A stretch of 64,000 bases of DNA from Cutaneotrichosporon cavernicola. Taxonomy: Eukaryota; Basidiomycota; Tremellomycetes; Trichosporonales; Trichosporonaceae. Shown in pieces: positions 32,194-43,460 of this stretch (the first letter of the stretch is position 1; each line of letters starts with the position of its first letter). The stretch is taken from contig NC_083393.1 in the NCBI RefSeq assembly GCF_030864355.1, positions 1,240,001 to 1,304,000 on the forward strand, in the 5' to 3' direction. A program made the position numbers and the translations under genes. A model generated the notes under the pieces. That model was not told the DNA's origin, did not search any database, and saw nothing but the letters and a program-made list of their open reading frames with translations.

Positions 32194-33659
32194 CTAGGTC
32201 TTGGTCTTGGCCTTGGCCTCCAGCGCGGCGTGCATCTCATTGCGAGCGCGGCGCGCCGCAACCGCCGTCGTTCCTGCACGCTCAATCCGCTCGCCCAACA
32301 TGGCAAGCTCGTCCCGCCGCCGCGTGAGCTGCGTCGCCTCAACCTCGAGCTGCACCGCCAGTGTCTTCTGCCACCCAGCGTGTCGCTCACACCTACGTCC
32401 AACCGCACACAGCCCCAGCCGTGCCGCGCGCTCAAGCGCCGTCTCCTTCTCCTTGTCCACCTCCTCTTCTTGCGGAGGGGTGGCCTCTCTCTCACTCCCA
32501 TCCCACACAGCCACCTCAGCATCGCTCCACACCAACCGCAGATCGAATCCGCACGGCCGCGGATCCTTCTCCCCGTCTCGCTTCTTATTCTTGCTCCGCT
32601 TCTTGGGCTCCTCCACTACCCCTGGCACGAGACTCTCCCAAACCCCAACGGCGTAGGCGAGCATGGCCTGCCGCCGGGCGAGGATGGCGAGTGCTCTTTC
32701 AGCGTCGGCGCTCTGTCGCTGGAGGGAGGAGAGTAGTGCTAGCGTCGCGGCGTCTTGTGCGCCCTCTAGCACGGCGCGGCTGTGGTCGTCCGCCCGGTCG
32801 ATGCTGACAATTGGCGCGGGTGAGGGGTACGCCGATAGTGCTGTCTCGAGCGCCTTCACATCCTTCTTCTCGACGTTGGAGAGGAGAGCACGCGCATGAG
32901 CGAATGCGCAGCGCGATGAGCAGAATCTAAAGTCAGCAGATATGGAAAATGGACTCACTTTGATGTACTCCGCGCACCGCGCCCACATCCTGCCTTACAC
33001 ATCTTTCTGTAACTCGTCCGCTGTGAGGTGTTCTCCTCACATGAAGAGCAGATATACACATCTAACATGTCGACTTGCGTCTCGTCGAGTCCAACGCACG
33101 CGGGATGGAACCAGTTGTCGCACCTGCCGTCAGATCACTCTGTGTGATTACGCACGTCTCGCATCCGACCATGGTGCCGCCTTCCTCGCCGTTCGCGCCG
33201 TTACAGACGCAATATTCCCCTTCTTCCGTATCCTCCCTAACCTGCTGGGCCTCGACTGCAGCCGCATCCGCCTCAGCAGCCTTGGCCTCCTCCCGCTCGG
33301 CCGCTTGCTTGGGTTAACTACATACTTCTCGGACTCACCCTTGCCCGGCGGGCGCGGTCGCGCTCTCGTCGCCGTTCACGATCACGCTCTCGATCACGAT
33401 CGGTGCGCACGCGCTTCTTCTTCTCCCTCTTCGGCGCGCTACCAGGATCCGGGTGGTCGTCTTGCTCGTGCTCGTGCTCGTGTTCGTGTTCAGGCTCAAA
33501 GTCGCTGTCAACTTCCGGTTCGCCCTCAGGTGGAGTGTGATGGTAAGGAGGCTCGGACAGGCGCACGCGCTTCGCCTCACGCTCTTCACGCTCTTCGCCT
33601 TCCTCGACGCCTGGTTCCCGCGTGTGCTTTGGCCATTCTGTGTGTGTGGGTGACGCCAT
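32194..33659 (-). CDS. SPP1: Set1 complex (COMPASS) PHD-finger subunit, Spp1/CXXC1 type
   Basis: Four exons on the minus strand: 33659-33339, 33307-33156, 33123-32959 and 32926-32194, with introns of 31, 32 and 32 nt; 456 residues. This subunit of the histone H3K4 methyltransferase complex binds H3K4me marks through its PHD finger. The N-terminal 107 residues are highly charged (EHEHEHEHEQDD, then Arg/Asp-rich RDRERDRERRRERD). The PHD finger follows (about 138-185: EYCVCNGANGEEGGTMVGCE, TCDNWFHPACVGLDE, then YICSSCE) and a second Cys cluster CKAGCGRGARSTSKFCSSRC, as in Spp1/CFP1. The C-terminal half is helical and coiled-coil-like. Two splice junctions restore CET-CDNW and STSK-FCSS, so the tiny introns are strongly supported. 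It is divergent from the alpha/beta hydrolase, 130 bp apart. Confidence 0.9.
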
Positions 33660-33789
33660 GGCGCCTTGTCTAATTGTTTGCACACAAACTGGAGGCCGTT
33701 GATGAAATGGGTGGAAACAAATACATGACTGTGGTGGAGGCTGTCCGGGGTCTATTGTTGTTATCGCCCAATCACCCTCCCACATCACC

Positions 33790-35321
33790 ATGGACATTGA
33801 AGAAGAACCCACGCCCCTCACAGACCCACACGCATACCTCGCCCTCTTCAAGTTTAATCGCCGTCTCCCAAAGTGTCTGCGCACAGGCGTGGCCGTGTCG
33901 TACGCCGACATCGGGGCGCCAGACGGTATCCCCGTCCTCTTCGTCCCGCCCTCAGGGTGTTCAAGGTGGTTCGCCGCGCCTCAAGGTATTTCCATCTGCT
34001 GCAAGTGCTGAGCCAGATCCACTGGCGGCGGGCCACGGCATCCGCCTCATCGTTGTCGATAGGCCTGGAACGGGCGCCACGCCAATGGTTCCTCTGCCCG
34101 AGCGCATCGATACTAGCTGCCGTGCGCCCCTCTCTCTTCATTCTGACGGCAGAACAAATCGCCTCAGTCCTCGAACACCTGGACGTTAAGCCTGCCCATA
34201 TGCTCGCAACGTCTGCGGGAGTCTAGTGAGCTAGCTTCCTTCTGAACGAGCTGAGATAGCATCGCACTCCGCCTTCTCTCCTCCTACCCGGACCTCTTCC
34301 TTACTGGCCTAACCCCACCGCCTTCAGTGTATCTCGTATCACCGTGGTCTCCTCCACTTCCAGCCACAGACCCACTGTCATATCGCCAACTCCTTGACTG
34401 GATCCCTAGCGGCGTCCTAACCACGCAGGACACGACCATCCCGTTCGTGTTCAACGCCGTCCGGGGGGCCGAGGAGGCTTACGGGGCAACGACCAAAGCA
34501 GTCGGTGGTGCCGTGACCGCAGTTAAGAGCTGGCTTGGAGCATGGACTAGCGCGCCTGCCAGTCCGGAGCCCTCGACTCGTAGCCTCCAAGACGAGCGGG
34601 AGGACGGCACCGAGACCGAGCTCGACGAGAAGGCAGAAGAGGAGGCGCCGCCGCGCCGACTATGGGCGCCGACTGCCAAATACGTGCGCTGATTAGCTGG
34701 CAAAACTGATTCCAGCTCACCACTGAGTACCTCTACGCGGAGGACTTCCGGGGAATAGGACAGGGTGAGGATCGTCGGGATGCGCTGACACCAGAACACC
34801 TGCTCTGCTTGAACCGCGGGGAGATTGACACGGGACCGGCGTGGTTCACGACCGAGATTGACGCCGTTGCTGCTGCAGTGCGTAGGGAGCAGCAGAATGA
34901 GGAGGAGGACAGCTGTCCGAAGAACCGGGCGGAGAAAGAGGCGGAGGACAAGTCTGGGAATGATGACTCGCTCCAGGCCGGTACAGAGAAGGACAGCTCC
35001 GAGCGAGACGAGTCTGAGCAGGATGCCGAGCTCGAACAGCATCCCGAGACAGACAAGCTCCTTCGACTCCCAATAGATGTGTGGTGGGGCGGGCTGGACG
35101 GCATGGTCCCGCGTAACGGGCAGGGTGGGCTTGTTCCCCTTGACGATCAGCTGATAGCAGAATGGCTTAACAAGAGCTTTGCGGCGTACCCACGCGAGAT
35201 TGCGTTTGTGACCCACTTTGTCGAGGACGGAGACCACAGCGACCTCATCATGCGCGGACAGGGCGTCGGTGAGGTATACCTCAGCATTATGATGCAGGGG
35301 CACAGCACAGCGCGAGAATAG
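33790..35321 (+). CDS. Alpha/beta-hydrolase fold protein
   Basis: Five exons: 33790-33985, 34017-34121, 34153-34225, 34260-34683 and 34716-35321, with introns of 31, 31, 34 and 32 nt; 467 residues. Fold markers in order are VSYADIGAPDGIPVLFVPPSG (strand and oxyanion region), IRLIVVDRPGTGAT, the nucleophile elbow MLATSAGVYIALRL (candidate Ser in TSAG), a candidate acidic residue in VWWGGLDGMVPR and the terminal catalytic His in EDGDHSDLI. Two acidic low-complexity insertions (residues about 230-260 and 305-350, EEEDSCPKNRAEKEAEDK) lengthen it beyond simple hydrolases. Substrate is unknown. It is an excellent example of the window's ultra-short introns, since each removal restores a family motif. 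Confidence 0.82.
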
Positions 35322-35918
35322 AGGGAGAGACGCTCCGACGGTTATGTACACGAACAACCATGACTGTAGAATAGCTGAACGTTATTTGTATACCGTGAGG
35401 ATGGGCGACGCTGGCGATGACGGATGTCCATGGATGGATGGATGGATGGAGATGGACATTCGTCCCCTTCTCATTGGTGCTGACGACATCTCGCACCAGT
35501 GCACCAGTCTCACAATGTATACCAACCTGAAATCGTTGGATGCGCTGTGCGCAACATGCAGTGGATGCGCGCCACATGCGCCATCGTTGAGTGCGTCTCA
35601 CGCCTGCGTGCAGCGGCGCAAGTTGCAGAGTTGGGAGGCAGACTGAAGAAATGAATGACGCACGCCCGCGTACACCCGCCATCGCACCCGGACCGTCGCC
35701 GCCCCGAGCTCCGCTTGCACAGACACCTCCTGCCTCTTCGCTTGCAGAGGATATCGCTACTGCGAGCACTGTACGCCGTCACCTGTAAGCGCTGGTATCG
35801 ATCAGTAGCACTGCGTGCCGGCCAGGCCCCACCGAGTGCCTGCCTCTTCCTCCCCACTCCGCCCCTAACACCAGTCCACCTGCGACATTGTGCATGCTAA
35901 GTTCGATTTGTTGGTGCT
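35322..35918. other. Gene-free stretch with TGGA microsatellite
   Basis: Between the convergent alpha/beta-hydrolase and COX9 genes. A short TGGA array (about 35430-35452) is present; nothing else seen. Confidence 0.5.
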
Positions 35919-36302
35919 TTAAACTGACTTCTCGGCGTCGAGCTTGGCGTAGTAGTCGTCGCGCTTCTTCACTGTTTGTCAGCTCGACCATCCGTGACGC
36001 CATTGGACACTGGACACTGGACACTGGATACCGGAACCCCTCCTTCCTCCAACTCGCCGCGTCTCCTTTGATCCCTCCGTCTCTCATGCTAGATACGTAC
36101 TCATGGGGAGGTGGGTGCCGTACCAGAACCAGTAACCAGCAGCGGTACCGGCGGTGAGGCTGGGGTCAGCAACGCGAAAGGGCAAATTGCATCCTCAATG
36201 ATTCTCACGAGATGGCAATGTCCTTGTAGATGCGGCGCGCAAACTGCTTGTCAGCGGTGTTTAGAGAGGTAAGCTTACCATGCCAGTGATAGGGGCGACC
36301 AT
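35919..36302 (-). CDS. COX9: Cytochrome c oxidase subunit 7A (Cox9), small four-exon gene
   Basis: Assembled by hand on the minus strand: 36302-36279, 36246-36209, 36159-36101 and 35971-35919 (introns 32, 49 and 129 nt), 57 residues, matching the 55-60 residues usual for fungal Cox9/COX7A. The N-terminus MVAPITGM, then RRIYKDIAIS, one TM segment (LTAGTAAGYWFWYG), THLP and the charged end KKRDDYYAKLDAEKSV align with the yeast Cox9 plan (APITG, RR, D-I, YWWWGFH, KREKFYAEL). It is a single-span inner-membrane subunit of complex IV. The first acceptor AAGCAG permits loss or gain of one Gln. The third intron contains a CACTGGA triplication. It is head-to-head with ETF-beta. Confidence 0.88.
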
Positions 36303-36850
36303 TGTGACTGATGAGTAGGGTTTCGGTGGTGGTGAGGAAGAGGTGTGAGACGGACCAAGGGGTAGCTTGGATGCAGTTGGGTTGAAGACGTGCACTGTGG
36401 TTGGACCAAGTCCTCCTCACCCACCGGAGAAGGTAGGACCACCTTTGCCTCCGTCTTCAACCCATCTGCCATTTCCATTGTTCTTTTTGGTGAGCCTAAC
36501 TCACAAATTTAACATTAAATCCATGTGGTCCACGTGGGTTTTACTAGGCGTGCTGAGAGCTGATATGCTCGGCAAATGTGGCCAACCGAGTTGACGTGAC
36601 GGGATTCGGCTGTTCTTCGGGCGAAGGAGGGGGAGGGGGGGGAAGGTGGTGTTGGGTCGGTGCGATCATGACAGTACAGGGTGGGATTCTTCCAGGTCGG
36701 CACATCACCCACTCAACCCAATCCAACCCAATCCCCAATCCCCGGATCTTGACGAAGTTAACCCCTTCGCCTATATCTCTTGATCTTCTTGTACTTACAA
36801 GCTCCCTTTCTCGTCTTTGGAATCTCTCTGTCCATCGTCTACTGCCCATC
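36303..36850. promoter_or_regulatory. Divergent promoter COX9 / ETF-beta with three CCAAT boxes
   Basis: 548 bp between two genes for mitochondrial energy metabolism. CCAAT occurs at 36718, 36728 and 36735 (plus strand), 112-133 bp upstream of the ETF-beta ATG. CCAAT is the target of the fungal Hap2/3/5 (CBC) complex, known to control respiratory genes; use here is inferred from position and gene type. Confidence 0.5.
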
Positions 36851-38150
36851 ATGTTCGTCACTCGCCCCGCTCGCGCCAACATTCTCGTCCCCGTCAAGCG
36901 TGCCATTGACTACGCTGTGTGCGTTTACCTTTGAAACGCTGAGCCGGCGCCGAAATCCAACTTCGGCCGGCTTTCACCCCGAACCCCGCTGACATCTAGC
37001 AAGATCCGCATCGCCAAGGACGGCAAGGGCGTCGACACCAATGTCAAGTACTCGATGGTGAGCTTGACATGCTGGAGCTCCGCTGACCCCAGAACCCCTT
37101 CGACGAGATTGGTGAGTTCGCTGGTGGTGCTTAGCCGAGAGTGCCGAGCCGAGACGGCTCACGCGGCTCCGGTGATAGCGAGCACGCTTGGAGCGATGAA
37201 AACGCGCGTGCTGCTACAGCGCCATGCAGAGAGTGTATGGCGGTCGTCGTGCAGCTCCGGCGAGCTCCGCGGCTTCTTGGCGACATTACAAGCGCCATCG
37301 CACCAGGTCGTGGCACAGCTGACACCAGCCATGGAGGAGGCCGTCCGCATGAAGGAGAAGGACAAGAGCCACAAGGTCACTGCGATCACCGTTGGCCCCG
37401 CCAAGGCCATCGACACCCTCCGCACCGCCCTTGCCATGGGTGCCGACAACGCCATCCACGTCCAGGTTGGCGAGACCGACGTCGTTGAGCCCCTCGCCGT
37501 CGCTCAGATCATCAAGAAGATCGCCGAGCGTGACGGCAGCGACCTCATCATTGCCGGCAAGCAGGCTATTGACGACGACACTGGTTCTACCGGTGGTATG
37601 CTCGCCGGTCTCCTCAACTGGCCCCAGGCCCAGTTCGCCTCCAAGCTCGAGGTCTCGGCCGACGGCACTGTCAAGGTCGTCCGCGAGATTGACGGTGGCC
37701 TCGAGACCCTCGAGACCAAGCTCCCTCTCATTGTCACCACTGACCTGCGTCTCAACGGTGAGTCACGGAATTCGGCGAAGAGATCCACGGAATTGCCCTG
37801 CTACCATAAACAGAGCTGACGATCCAGAGCCCCGCTACCCCTCTCTTGTGAGCTAACCGCTTGAAGATGGTAGAGCAGAAAGACTGACCTCAGCCCAACA
37901 TTATGAAGGCGAAGAAGAAGAAGTCGGAGGCCATCAAGCCCGCCGACCTCGGTGTCGACATTGTGAGTCTTTTGTCTGGCTCATCTGGGCGCATTTGCAC
38001 CAGTTGAAGCATCTCCGTTAAACACGCTAACCCAAGACTCCCCGCCTCGAGACCATCTCGGTCGAGAACCCCCCTGAGCGCCAGGGCGGTGGCAAGGTCG
38101 AGTCGGTCCAGGAGCTTGTTGCCAAGCTCAAGGAGGCTGGTGTCATCTAA
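36851..38150 (+). CDS. Electron transfer flavoprotein beta subunit
   Basis: Seven exons: 36851-36918, 37000-37057, 37093-37111, 37329-37757, 37828-37847, 37894-37962 and 38037-38150, 258 residues (family about 250-260). Mitochondrial-matrix ETF passes electrons from acyl-CoA and other FAD dehydrogenases to ETF-QO. Family blocks are [68 protein letters not shown], the beta signature [20 protein letters not shown] and [20 protein letters not shown]. Two micro-exons (19 and 20 nt) were needed to preserve NPFDEIAMEE and NEPRYPSL. The third intron (217 nt) is long for this genome. It shares a divergent promoter with COX9. Confidence 0.95.
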
Positions 38151-38879
38151 GGGGTGCGAACCCATATTTGCATGGCAGGACGTTGGGCACTAGCGCGCGA
38201 TGCCTGGCCTGGCCGAGACGAGCAGCAGTAGCGAGTAGAAAAATGCACTATGCGTAGAGAGCATCCTACAGTATTCTGGGACATTGCATGGCGTCGGGGC
38301 ATGAAACGTGGGCATTGCTGGCTGGGTGGCTGACCTCCACCGAGGTCCACCAAAGTCCAATTGAGGTCCTACTGGGAGAGGGTAGTGATGGGGAACTCGG
38401 ATCCTCGGATATGGCTCGGGTTAATGGTTGACCAAAGCACGTGGAGGGTTCCTTTTGGACCAGCCTAACATGATGAATGATTATTTGCTCAATATATTTT
38501 AAATTAATTTATCCCCGAATCTTGGCCGAGTCGACTTCAGAGGTCCGCATGTCAGTCTACTCATGGTATAGCTACCACTGGACACTGCTGGGGCAGGCTG
38601 AGCAGGCTGAGCAAGCTGGGTTATTGCGGCCCTTTGGATGCAGTATGCAGATGAGCAGAACAAGGGCAGGGAATCAGGCGAGGGATGCAAAGCTAGGAGG
38701 GTTAGGCGGCATGATCAAGGCCAGTTGGTGACTGTAGCAGACCTGGAAACCTTAGTTGTACGGGTCAGATGGCGCCATAGATTCGTAGTGAGAGACAGGA
38801 GTATGTAGGATTATCATCTTCCCTCCACCGAATCCTTTTCCTTTTGGTCTTTGACTTTATCGTCCAGCAACGGACAAAC
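38151..38879. other. Gene-free stretch; adenylosuccinate synthetase promoter
   Basis: 729 bp between two plus-strand genes. AT-rich dip at about 38490-38515 (ATATATTTTAAATTAATTTA). No gene or RNA seen. Confidence 0.5.
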
Positions 38880-40872
38880 ATGACTCAAGGTAAGCAAGTT
38901 CATCCATGACTCCACTGCATAGCTGACGTGACAGCTCCGCAAGGGGTCACCGTTGTGTACGTATCCACTTTCGCTGGTCGGCCCCAGTCTCGGCGCTAGT
39001 GACCTTCTGTCTTCTGACGAAGGAAGGCCACCACAAAGAGTAAACCTAGCTGACATCCAGCCTCGGCTCCCAGTGGGGAGACGAGGGCAAGGGCAAGCTC
39101 GTCGATATTCTCGCGGCGGACGCAGACGTCTGCGCCCGCTGCGCCGGCGGTAACAACGCCGGCCACACCATTGTTGTCACCAACGACCAGGGCGAGAAGG
39201 TCAAGTACGCCTTTAACCTCCTTCCCTCGGGTGAGTACCGCTGCTTCGCGTTCGGGTCCCGGAATGGGCTGTTTGGCGCCGCTGGGTTGTGTGACTGTCG
39301 GACCGAAGAACGAACGTCCTCCATACACGACGGTGGTGGTCGGAAGAGGTCGGCTGCTATTCTTGTCGACGGGGTTCAGCCGACGGCAGTGTTGCTTCGC
39401 ATACAAATATTGCCCACCCCACGTCCTCTCCAGCTTCCACGCTCAGGTCACCTGAATCTCAGCGGCGACATTCAACTCTGTTCCAGCAAGGCTGGCGGGG
39501 AAACTGCACACACGGCTGTGTGAGCGCAACAGTTACCCCAGTTACCCAGCCCGGCGCACCCGTCAGTCCGCGTCCGCCTCCACTCCTAGCTTTTGGGTCC
39601 AAGCGCTGCTCAGCTGAATGTGTGGCTGCGCCGCACAGACATGATACGATTTTGCCGCCATTATTCATTCTCTAGAACCGGAATTCATTTCCTCTGGAGA
39701 CTCACTAACAGCCAGGTCTGATCAACACCAAGGTCACCGCCTTCATCGGCTCGGGTGTTGTCGTCCACGTCCCCTCGCTCTTCAAGGAGCTGGACACGCT
39801 CGAGAGTAAGGGTGAGTTTCAGCGAGCGCACGGTCGTGACCGGCTCTGATCCCGGTCTTAACCGTGCTGACGTCCAGGCCTCAAGGTGGCGAACCGCCTG
39901 CTCATTTCGGACCGTGCCCACCTTGTCCTTGGTTTCCACCAGATTGTCGATGGCCTCAAGGAGATCGAGCTCGGTGGCTCGTCCATCGGCACCACCAGGA
40001 AGGGCATCGGACCCGCTTACTCGTCCAAGGCGTCGCGCTCCGGTCTGCGTGTGCACCACCTGTTCGACCCCACCTTCCCCGAGAAGTTCCGCAAGCTCGT
40101 CGAGGGCCGCATCAAGCGCTACGGCAACTTTGAGTTTGACACGGAGGGTGAGATTAAGCAGATGCTGGAGCTCGCCGAGCGTCTTCGCCCCCACGTAGTT
40201 GACGGCCCGACCTGGATGCACCAGCAGCTTAGCTCTGGCAAGCGCGTCCTTGTCGAGGGTGCCAACGCGCTCATGCTTGACATCGACTACGGCACGTACC
40301 CCTTCGTGACCTCGTCGGCGACCACCATCGGTGGTGTGTGCACTGGCCTCGGCATCCCGCCGTTCGCCATCAAGCGCGCCATCGGTGTCGTCAAGGCGTA
40401 CACGACCCGTGTCGGTGGTGGACCCTTCCCCACCGAGCAGCTCAACACCATCGGCGAGACTCTCCAGGAGGTCGGCGCCGAGTACGGCACAGTCACTTCC
40501 CGTCGCCGTCGCTGCGGTTGGCTCGACCTCGTCGTGTGCCGCTACTCGACCTGGATCAACGGCTACACCTCGCTCAACCTCACCAAGCTCGACGTCCTTG
40601 ACGGCTTTGACGAGATTAAGATCGCCACTGGCTACAAGCTCGACGGCAAGCTCATCGACGGCTTCCCCGCCGACCTCGACCGCCTCGCCGAGGTTGAGGT
40701 CGTCTACGAGACTTTCCCTGGCTGGAAGTCGGACATCACTGAGTGCCGCACCTGGGACAGCCTTCCCGAGAACGCCCAGAAGTACGTCAAGTTCATCGAG
40801 AACTACCTCGGCGTCAAGGTCCAGTACATTGGTGTTGGCCCTGCTCGCGAGAGCACGGTCACTGTGTTCTAG
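38880..40872 (+). CDS. ADE12: Adenylosuccinate synthetase
   Basis: Five exons: 38880-38889, 38935-38956, 39061-39230, 39716-39811 and 39878-40872, 430 residues, the normal size. It catalyses GTP-dependent condensation of IMP with aspartate in AMP synthesis. Signatures are the N-terminal GTP loop [24 protein letters not shown] (catalytic His), [47 protein letters not shown], the switch [11 protein letters not shown] and [12 protein letters not shown] with [15 protein letters not shown]. The first two exons are only 10 and 22 nt. The third intron (39231-39715) is 485 nt, an order of magnitude above the typical intron here, and shows no open frame or recognised RNA. Confidence 0.97.
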
Positions 40873-41277
40873 TTATGGGGCTCTATGTGGTTCCGGAATA
40901 GATGCATCACTGTGCAGTGTGTGGGCCGCAGGTCGCCGGCCGCCGGTCGCAGGTCGCAGGTCGCAGGTCACACGAACAGGCTCCTCAAACATTGTCAGAA
41001 GCGCAGCAGTTTGATCTGTAGTCTGGTAGTTGAGTGCCACAGCCGCTAAATTCTTTATATTAACATTTTGAATTGAGACACCGCGTGGCCAGTCAGCAGA
41101 GTTTTCTGATCGAGGTCGCCACCCAACGACTGCGAATTCAGGCCCCTGAACCCACGAGCCATCAGATGACGACACCCTTTCCAGCTCGAGCACTGCATCG
41201 CTGCCAGCTTGTCATTTACCATTCTCATCTCTCAACCTTACTCTACACTCTACACTCTCCCCCTTCCAATATTCACA
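40873..41277. other. Gene-free stretch with AGGTCGC heptamers
   Basis: 3' region of ADE12 and leader of the SH3 gene. A heptamer array (GCAGGTC-type, about 40929-40971) lies close to the ADE12 stop. C/T-rich near 41210-41275. Confidence 0.6.
40929..40971. repeat. Imperfect heptamer repeat (CAGGTCG units)
   Basis: About six units of CAGGTCG/CCGGTCG, the last three perfect. Confidence 0.75.
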
Positions 41278-43460
41278 ATGGCATCCCAACAGCCAGCCCA
41301 AGCTCTCGCCTCCCACCTAGTCTCTCAGACGCTAGCCAGCGTCGGGCTCCTCGAAACGCTCCAGCTAATCACCCCGACTGCCGCCAACGAGATCCGTTCC
41401 CGCCTCCCCAACCCGTACACCCAGTTTCCTGCGCTGGCGAGCGTGCCGGCCTCGAACGTAACCCCCGCCTCTCCTCCTCTGGCGATCGTCAGCGGTATCG
41501 CTGGGATGAACATGAACCAGGCCAATCAGGCCGTGAGCCCGCCGCAGCAGTTCCAGGCGCCTGTCGCTGCCTTCCAGGCAGCCCACGTCCCCGGCCCAGC
41601 CCTCCCGCCCCGCAACACACCCCCGGGACACAATGAACAGCGCGCACGCGCGCTCTGGGACTACAATGGGGCTGATCCTGGGGATCTGCGATTCCGCCAG
41701 GGCGACACTATCGTGATTGTCGAAGAGGTTAATAAGGAGTGGTTCCGCGGTCACCTCGTTGGCGGGAGTGTTGAGAAGGGCGGGCTGTTCCCGGCTAACT
41801 ACGTTGAGAAGATGTGAGTTCGATGAGGACTGGGAGAGAGGGAAGGCGGGGGAAGGTGGGCGGTCCTTTCATCCGGCTTGCCCAACGGTGACGCTCCTCC
41901 ACTCCGGCCTACCCCTTCGAACCTCCTCTTCGTACACAAGCGTCCCCTCATTCTTACGAACAACCGCTAACACTAGCACCTCCGGCACCAGGGACGAGAA
42001 GGCGGGCGCTGGTGGCATGGTCCCCTACCAGCCGCCTGGTGCAGCGACGTCGTACTACACCCCGCCCCCGGGCCAGGTGCAGCAGTACGCCTCTCCGTCC
42101 ATGTCGCCCATGCAGCAGTCTGCTGGCGGGACGACTATCGTCGTCCAGGATGACCCCAAGAAGCACAAGTTCGGCAAGCTTGGCGGAAACGTGAGTGCTC
42201 TCAGCTGAAGACTGTTCTGGAGTATCGTGAACTGGGAATGGTGATCCGTCAGAGTTGGTGAGGTGGGTGCCTGTTCAGTCCCCATCGGTGGAGTCGAGCG
42301 GCGTGGTTTGGCCGCCCTCGAGAGGTTGTCTGGATGATGAGAGAGCTGCGTGGCCAGAGAGGGACACAGAGCTCGTCTCGTCACCACAGACCTCTTTGAG
42401 AACATGAATGGTGGGTCACGCATGGCGGCGCGGACCGTCCCGCGGGGCCGGTGTCTCCGAATGCCCAAGGTGTCTACTGCGGTGGCAGAAGGCGGTTCCA
42501 CCAAGTCTGCCGTGTCTCCACTATCTCCTATCACGATTCGGCGGCTCGCCGATGTCTCAAAGGTTGGAATGGTTTCCCGAAGTGCCAGAGGCGCTCCTTG
42601 AATGCGTCCTTCCGTCTCACTTGAGAAAGGATCAGCGATCCTTCGAGAACGGACAGCGACTGTACTGTTTCTCTGAGAAAGGATAGCGCCTATCCAGTTG
42701 CAACCAGCAGACGGAAATGGCGACTGGGTTCCAGTGTCCTGCTTGCGATGTCTCGGTGAATCCGTTACCATCCAGCCGGCTCGCATCAGGTCGGCCGTGC
42801 GACACGTGTGTGTTACCGCACGGCTGGCCATCGATGTGGCAATCGGCTACCGCCTGGCCCTACCGCGTGGCCCATTGCGGCGCTTACCTGTTACCACTAC
42901 ATCCATCCTCTATCCAACCCGCCTCACTCCCATTGTCCGTGAGGTGACTCTACCCTGCTGGCGTTACACATTGCCTCGCCGCGTTCCACATTCGCAACAA
43001 TCCCAGCCCACATTGATTAGGCTGCGCAGGGCTATGCTCCCCGCGTATCCCTGGTGCAGGGTAGAGGGATGTCACACCAGACGCTGTCGTGTTCGAGAAC
43101 CTAGTGCGACGTGGGTGTGCGTCACATGCTTCCTATTAATGACGCTCCCCGGCTCTCCGCGTTTTACGGAATCCCAGAAATTACTCATACTCATGCTCAT
43201 ACGACGTCGGCTGACAATAGCTCGGTAATGCAGCAGTCACCGGTGCGGGCTTTGGGTTTGGCAGTGCCGTTGCGTCCAACATTGTCAACGCCAGTAAGTC
43301 GAGTAGCCTAGAACCCGGGGCACGAGGGCGTACGAAGCACACTGTCGGATGCTCTTGGGCGCGAGGTACGACACGCACCCTCGTACATCACTGCCACTCC
43401 TGCTCGTTTCCGCTTGATACCACACTGCGACTGGGACTGCCACTAACGCCAGTCTTGTAA
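41278..43460 (+). CDS. SH3-domain protein, Lsb1/Pin3 type (actin-assembly regulator)
   Basis: Four exons: 41278-41813, 41977-42190, 43221-43293 and 43453-43460, 276 residues. The N-terminus has a helical segment, then a Pro-rich linker; one SH3 domain follows at about 122-178 (ARALWDYNGADPGDLRFRQG, then NKEWFRGHLVGG, GLFPANYVEKI). A Pro/Gln/Tyr-rich region and the conserved tail KKHKFGKLGGN-LGNAAVTGAGFGFGSAVASNIVNAIL end the protein. That tail is the hallmark of fungal Lsb1/Lsb2-like proteins, which bind the WASP homologue Las17. It pins the exon 2-exon 3 join across a 1,030-nt intron (42191-43220) and a last coding exon of only 8 nt. Both joins are in phase. Confidence 0.85.
42628..42695. 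ncRNA. Paired hairpins in a 1 kb intron (possible structured RNA)
   Basis: Inside the third-exon-preceding intron of the SH3 gene two short hairpins recur with the same lead-in TGAGAAAGGAT: AGGATC-AGC-GATCCT (42628-42642) and GGATAG-CGC-CTATCC (42681-42695). Stems are 6 bp with 3-nt loops. This may be chance; no known RNA family was recognised. Confidence 0.2.

Noticed and set aside
42330..42430. C/D snoRNA in the 1 kb SH3 intron
   Set aside because: An ATGATGA C-box-like string is present, but no CTGA D box at a suitable distance and no terminal stem were found.
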